Positions 6,499 through 9,233 of a stretch of DNA of 9,233 nt are shown here, piece after piece. The stretch spans positions 1-9,233 of the forward strand of contig JASBTC010000448.1 of the NCBI GenBank assembly GCA_030148625.1, given 5' to 3'. This stretch comes from Sphingobium sp. Lineage in GTDB: Bacteria > Pseudomonadota > Alphaproteobacteria > Sphingomonadales > Sphingomonadaceae. The notes beneath the pieces are model-generated. The model ran no database searches. It saw only the letters and a list, made by a program, of their open reading frames with translations, and was not told the DNA's origin. Every line of letters starts with the position of its first letter. Position 1 is the first letter of the stretch. Made by a program: the position numbers and the translations under genes.

Positions 6499-6524
6499 GA
6501 GATCCCAGCGTTCGCTGGGATGAC
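6499..6524 (-). repeat. Palindromic (REP-like) repeat, downstream inverted copy
   Basis: The core ATCCCAGC-GTTC-GCTGGGAT (6502-6521) is an 8-bp stem, extendable to 9 bp with a 2-base loop. It begins 2 bp after the GIY-YIG stop and ends 12 bp before the stop of the convergent HExxH gene. Relative to the upstream copy the third stem pair is swapped (C-G for G-C on both arms), so pairing is kept although the sequence changed. There is no T-tract, so it is not a classical intrinsic terminator, although it could shield both convergent transcripts. Confidence 0.85.
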
Positions 6525-6536
6525 GCAAGAGAGGTG

Positions 6537-6998
6537 TCAGCGGCGGTAAGGCAAAAGCGCCTCGTACACGTCGAGCGGTGGCTTGCCCGCGAGGACGGCG
6601 CCCTGGCGCATCAGGAATGCATGCCGCACGATCTCGGCCTGCTGCTCGATGCCATAGCGGCGAAAGGGCTTTCCTGCCTCGATGGTGTAATCATAGCGGC
6701 AAAAGGGATGGCGGATCAGCGGCAGATACCAGCGGCCGCCATGCATCGTCTGCGCGACATGCGTCATCTCATGGATGAACAGGCCCTGCGCGGCCAGGTC
6801 GGCACAGGCGAAATCGTCGCAATAGAGGCCGCCGCCGGGATGGAACCATAAATGCCCGTCGGGCGCCATCGTCACGCGCGGGGGCTGGAACGGCCACCAT
6901 TTGCGATTGTTGACCGTCACCCGTCCATAGTCGATCGCGTCGCCGAAGACCGCGGCGGCGAGCGCCCGTTCGCCCTCGGTCAGCGTACGCCGGGTCAA
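6537..6998 (-). CDS. Small HExxH putative zinc-peptidase-like protein
   Basis: This 153-residue protein has no signal peptide or membrane helix. It holds the zincin motif HEMTH (H76, E77, H80) within GLFIHEMTHVAQTMHGG. Downstream, GIEQQAEIVRHAF (116-128) has E118 and E122 placed like the third-ligand region of DUF4157-type proteins (HELTHxxQ...E). Other visible stretches are KWWPFQPPRVTMAPDGHLWFHPGG (33-56) and RYDYTIEAGKPFRRYGIEQQAE (101-122). I vaguely recall sphingomonad proteins of this size labelled 'vgr related', but no T6SS gene is nearby, so I give no function. The start is TTG at 6998, which overlaps the stop of the copper-chaperone gene as TTGA (6998-6995), implying coupled translation. 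Whether it is a working protease is unknown. Confidence 0.8.
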   Translation of the reverse strand: MTRRTLTEGERALAAAVFGDAIDYGRVTVNNRKWWPFQPPRVTMAPDGHLWFHPGGGLYCDDFACADLAAQGLFIHEMTHVAQTMHGGRWYLPLIRHPFCRYDYTIEAGKPFRRYGIEQQAEIVRHAFLMRQGAVLAGKPPLDVYEALLPYRR

Positions 6999-7447
6999 TG
7001 TTTCTCGTGCGGCGAGGGGGCACCGGCGGACTGGGCGGGCGCCTCGATATAGATCTGCTCGCCGCTCGCGAAGGTGAAATCCAGGCGGATCTTGTCGCCT
7101 GTCTTGAAATTGGGGCGCAGGTCGAACAGCATCACATGCTTGCCGCCGGGGGCGAACTCGACCTTGCCCTTGGCCGGAATCGGCACCGACTGGATCGGCC
7201 GCATCTTCATGACGCCGCCGTCATTCGACATGTCGTGCATCTCCGATCGGATCGCGACCGGCGAAGAGACGCCGATCAGCGTGTCGGCCTGCGGCCCGCC
7301 ATGAATGGTGAAATAGGCGGCGGCCGGGTTGCCGTCGACCGCGGGCAGGTTGACCCAGCCCTTGTCGATATAAAGATACTCGTCCTTCGCGCAGCTCGAC
7401 ACTGTGAAGGCCGAAAGCAGGGCGATGGCGGCGACTGACAGGCGCAT
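6995..7447 (-). CDS. PCu(A)C-family copper chaperone, predicted lipoprotein
   Basis: This 150-residue protein begins with a signal peptide MRLSVAAIALLSAFTVSSC whose C19 fits a lipobox (V-S-S-C), so it is probably lipid-anchored on the periplasmic side. The mature domain matches PCu(A)C (DUF461): AAYFTIHGG (43-51), then the copper ligands in exact H-X10-M-X21-H-X-M spacing (H71, M82, H104, M106). Family members carry Cu(I) in the periplasm, often toward the CuA site of cytochrome oxidase. The C-terminal tail (GAPSPHEKH) has two further histidines. The ATG at 7447 follows CAGGAG about 8 bases upstream and is chosen over the in-frame codon at 7480. It is divergent from dnaK across 154 bp, and its stop overlaps the start of the HExxH gene. 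No oxidase genes are nearby. Confidence 0.9.
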   Translation of the reverse strand: MRLSVAAIALLSAFTVSSCAKDEYLYIDKGWVNLPAVDGNPAAAYFTIHGGPQADTLIGVSSPVAIRSEMHDMSNDGGVMKMRPIQSVPIPAKGKVEFAPGGKHVMLFDLRPNFKTGDKIRLDFTFASGEQIYIEAPAQSAGAPSPHEKH

Positions 7448-7496
7448 CGAATAGGCTCCTGAATGGGACACTGTGGCCAACTACTCCTCGCTTATG

Positions 7497-7524
7497 CTTG
7501 CGACAAGAAAAAGCCCACCTATAT
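7497..7524 (+). promoter_or_regulatory. RpoH (sigma-32) heat-shock promoter of dnaK
   Basis: CTTG (7497-7500), exactly 17 bases, then CCTATAT (7518-7524). This fits the alphaproteobacterial heat-shock consensus as I recall it (CTTG, 17-18 bases, CYTATNT). It would start transcription near 7530, leaving a 5' leader of roughly 70 bases before the dnaK ATG. The placement in the 154-bp divergent gap and the identity of the downstream gene support the call. No CIRCE operator is present. Confidence 0.75.
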
Positions 7525-7601
7525 CGCGCTGGTAGCTTCGGTTCGGATGCCTTCGGGGTCCGGGCCGTCCACATGATTCATGCGGGGTATGAGGGAAGAA
7601 T

Positions 7602-9233
7602 ATGGCGAAGGTTATCGGGATCGATCTCGGCACCACCAACAGTTGCGTTGCCGTCATGGAAGGCGGCAAGCCCAAGGTCATCGAAAATGCGGAGGGCGCA
7701 CGTACGACGCCCTCGATCGTCGCGTTCGCCAAGGATGGCGAGCGACTGATCGGTCAGCCGGCCAAGCGCCAGGCGGTCACCAATCCTGACAACACGGTCT
7801 TTGCGGTGAAGCGCCTGATCGGCCGCCGCTTCGACGATCCGGTGACGCGCAAGGACACCGAACTTGTTCCCTATACGATCGTCAAGGGCTCGAATGGCGA
7901 CGCCTGGGTGAAGGCGGGCGGCGAGGATTATTCGCCGTCGCAGATCTCGGCCTTCACGCTGCAGAAGATGAAGGAAACCGCCGAATCCTATCTGGGTGAG
8001 ACGGTCACGCAGGCGGTCATCACCGTCCCGGCCTATTTCAACGACGCCCAGCGCCAGGCGACCAAGGACGCCGGCCGGATCGCGGGCCTCGAAGTGCTGC
8101 GCATCATCAACGAGCCGACCGCGGCCGCGCTTGCCTATGGCCTCGAGAAGCAGGACGGCAAGACCATTGCGGTCTACGATCTTGGCGGCGGCACCTTCGA
8201 CATTTCGATCCTCGAGATCGGCGATGGCGTCTTCGAAGTGAAGGCGACCAATGGTGATACCTTCCTGGGCGGCGAGGATTTCGACGCCAAGCTGGTCTCC
8301 TTCCTCGCCGAGGACTTCAAAAAGGCCGAAGGGATCGATCTCACCAAGGACAAGCTCGCGCTTCAGCGTCTCAAGGAAGCGTCGGAAAAGGCGAAGATCG
8401 AGCTGAGCTCGGCCGCGAGCACCGAAGTGAACCTGCCCTTCATCACCGCCGACCAGAATGGTCCCAAGCATCTGGTGAAGGCGATCACCCGCGCCGATCT
8501 GGAGCGTCTGGTCGATGATCTGATCAAGCGCACGCTCGAGCCCTGCAAGAAGGCGCTCGCCGATGCCGGCGTGAAGGCCGACGACATTGCCGAGGTCGTG
8601 CTCGTCGGCGGCATGACGCGCATGCCCAAGGTCCGCGAAGTCGTGAAGGGTTTCTTCGGCAAGGAGCCCCACACCGGCGTGAACCCCGACGAAGTCGTCG
8701 CGATGGGCGCCGCGATCCAGGCGGGCGTGCTCCAGGGCGACGTCAAGGACGTGCTGCTGCTCGACGTGACTCCGCTGTCGCTGGGCATCGAGACGCTGGG
8801 CGGCGTGTTCACGCGCATGATCGACCGCAACACGACGATCCCGACCAAGAAGTCGCAGGTCTATTCGACCGCCGACGACAATCAGCAGGCGGTGACGATC
8901 CGCGTGTTCCAGGGCGAGCGCGAAATGGCGGCGGACAACAAGCTGCTCGGCCAGTTCGATCTGGTCGGCATCCCGCCGGCGCCGCGCGGCGTGCCGCAGA
9001 TCGAGGTCATCTTTGACATCGACGCCAACGGCATCGTCAATGTGACGGCCAAGGACAAGGGCACCGGCAAGGAACAGCAGATCAAGATCCAGGCTTCGGG
9101 CGGCCTTTCGGATGCCGACATCGACCAGATGGTCAAGGACGCCGAACAGTTCGCCGAAGAGGACAAGAAGCGCCGTGAGGCAGCCGAGGCGAAGAACAAC
9201 GCCGAAAGCCTGATCCACACGACCGAGCGCCAG
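7602..9233 (+). CDS. dnaK: DnaK (Hsp70) chaperone, 3' end cut by window edge
   Basis: The first 544 codons of DnaK are present, the cytoplasmic ATP-dependent Hsp70 that folds and protects proteins with DnaJ and GrpE. The ATPase domain shows [14 protein letters not shown] (5-18), K70 in [23 protein letters not shown] (169-183), [13 protein letters not shown] (191-203) and [15 protein letters not shown] (332-346). The linker [13 protein letters not shown] (383-395) leads into the substrate-binding beta domain and the start of the helical lid ([15 protein letters not shown]...). About 90 residues of lid and disordered tail should follow beyond the window. The ATG at 7602 has GAGGGAAG upstream. 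Expression is probably driven by the RpoH-type promoter at 7497-7524. Its exchange factor gene grpE lies at 3082-3642 in a different unit. Confidence 0.99.
   Translation, partial: MAKVIGIDLGTTNSCVAVMEGGKPKVIENAEGARTTPSIVAFAKDGERLIGQPAKRQAVTNPDNTVFAVKRLIGRRFDDPVTRKDTELVPYTIVKGSNGDAWVKAGGEDYSPSQISAFTLQKMKETAESYLGETVTQAVITVPAYFNDAQRQATKDAGRIAGLEVLRIINEPTAAALAYGLEKQDGKTIAVYDLGGGTFDISILEIGDGVFEVKATNGDTFLGGEDFDAKLVSFLAEDFKKAEGIDLTKDKLALQRLKEASEKAKIELSSAASTEVNLPFITADQNGPKHLVKAITRADLERLVDDLIKRTLEPCKKALADAGVKADDIAEVVLVGGMTRMPKVREVVKGFFGKEPHTGVNPDEVVAMGAAIQAGVLQGDVKDVLLLDVTPLSLGIETLGGVFTRMIDRNTTIPTKKSQVYSTADDNQQAVTIRVFQGEREMAADNKLLGQFDLVGIPPAPRGVPQIEVIFDIDANGIVNVTAKDKGTGKEQQIKIQASGGLSDADIDQMVKDAEQFAEEDKKRREAAEAKNNAESLIHTTERQ

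Noticed and set aside
6151..6524. A CRISPR array or ordinary insertion sequence at the repeats
   Set aside because: There are only two palindromic copies in inverted orientation around a gene. There are no evenly spaced direct repeats, no transposase motif (DDE or HUH/Y1), and no target-site duplication that I could recognise.
6325..6549. A frame ending in EIPAFAGMT-type sequence, and the minus-strand frame 5739-6173 starting MPAFAGMT
   Set aside because: Both are read through the palindromic repeats. The peptide is just the repeat translated, and the rest is out of frame with the GIY-YIG and HNH genes.
7448..7601. A CIRCE operator upstream of dnaK, and likewise at 2000-2041 upstream of hrcA
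   Set aside because: No TTAGCACTC-N9-GAGTGCTAA-like sequence is present in either region.
7578..9218. A 546-codon open frame antisense to almost all of dnaK
   Set aside because: Its codons are exact reverse complements of the dnaK codons (aligned phase). Stops there would need TTA, CTA or TCA in dnaK, which are rare in a GC-rich, highly expressed gene. Long antisense frames over Hsp70 genes are a known curiosity. The translation is low-complexity D/L/R/H-rich, and dnaK itself is certain.

Overview
The window looks like chromosomal DNA from a sphingomonad-type alphaproteobacterium. It is GC-rich and densely packed. The arrangement rph-rdgB-hemW, divergent from hrcA-grpE, is typical of that group, as are the protein styles. 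All calls come from reading the sequence; no database search was run.

Left part, minus strand (1-1682): RNase PH (rph), the XTP/dITP pyrophosphatase (rdgB) and the start of the radical-SAM heme protein HemW form a tightly overlapped operon. Across a 122-bp divergent intergenic region, the plus strand (1805-4901) carries a 64-residue membrane protein, the heat-shock repressor HrcA, the nucleotide-exchange factor GrpE and a threonine-synthase-like PLP enzyme. The last three overlap by 4 bases at each junction.

Middle part: a four-helix membrane protein and a bacterial PH-domain membrane protein (4886-5811, minus strand) meet the PLP enzyme tail to tail, with their 3' ends overlapping by 16 bp. 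Divergent from them lie two small nuclease-family genes on the plus strand, an HNH protein and a GIY-YIG protein (5856-6496). The GIY-YIG gene is bracketed by two inverted copies of a palindromic repeat whose stems differ by a compensatory base-pair swap. This is the most unusual structure in the window.

Right part: a PCu(A)C-type copper-chaperone lipoprotein overlaps a small HExxH protein (6537-7447, minus strand). Divergent from them is dnaK (7602 to the window edge), preceded by a good match to the alphaproteobacterial RpoH heat-shock promoter. HrcA, GrpE and DnaK are parts of one heat-shock system, but here they sit in two separate transcription units about 4.5 kb apart.

Five same-strand junctions have the form NTGA: the start codon overlaps the preceding TGA stop by 4 bases, with ATG, TTG or CTG as the start. 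This suggests that translational coupling, including from non-ATG starts, is used heavily here. No gene-free stretch exceeds about 155 bp. I saw no rRNA, tRNA, CRISPR array, insertion sequence or transposase.
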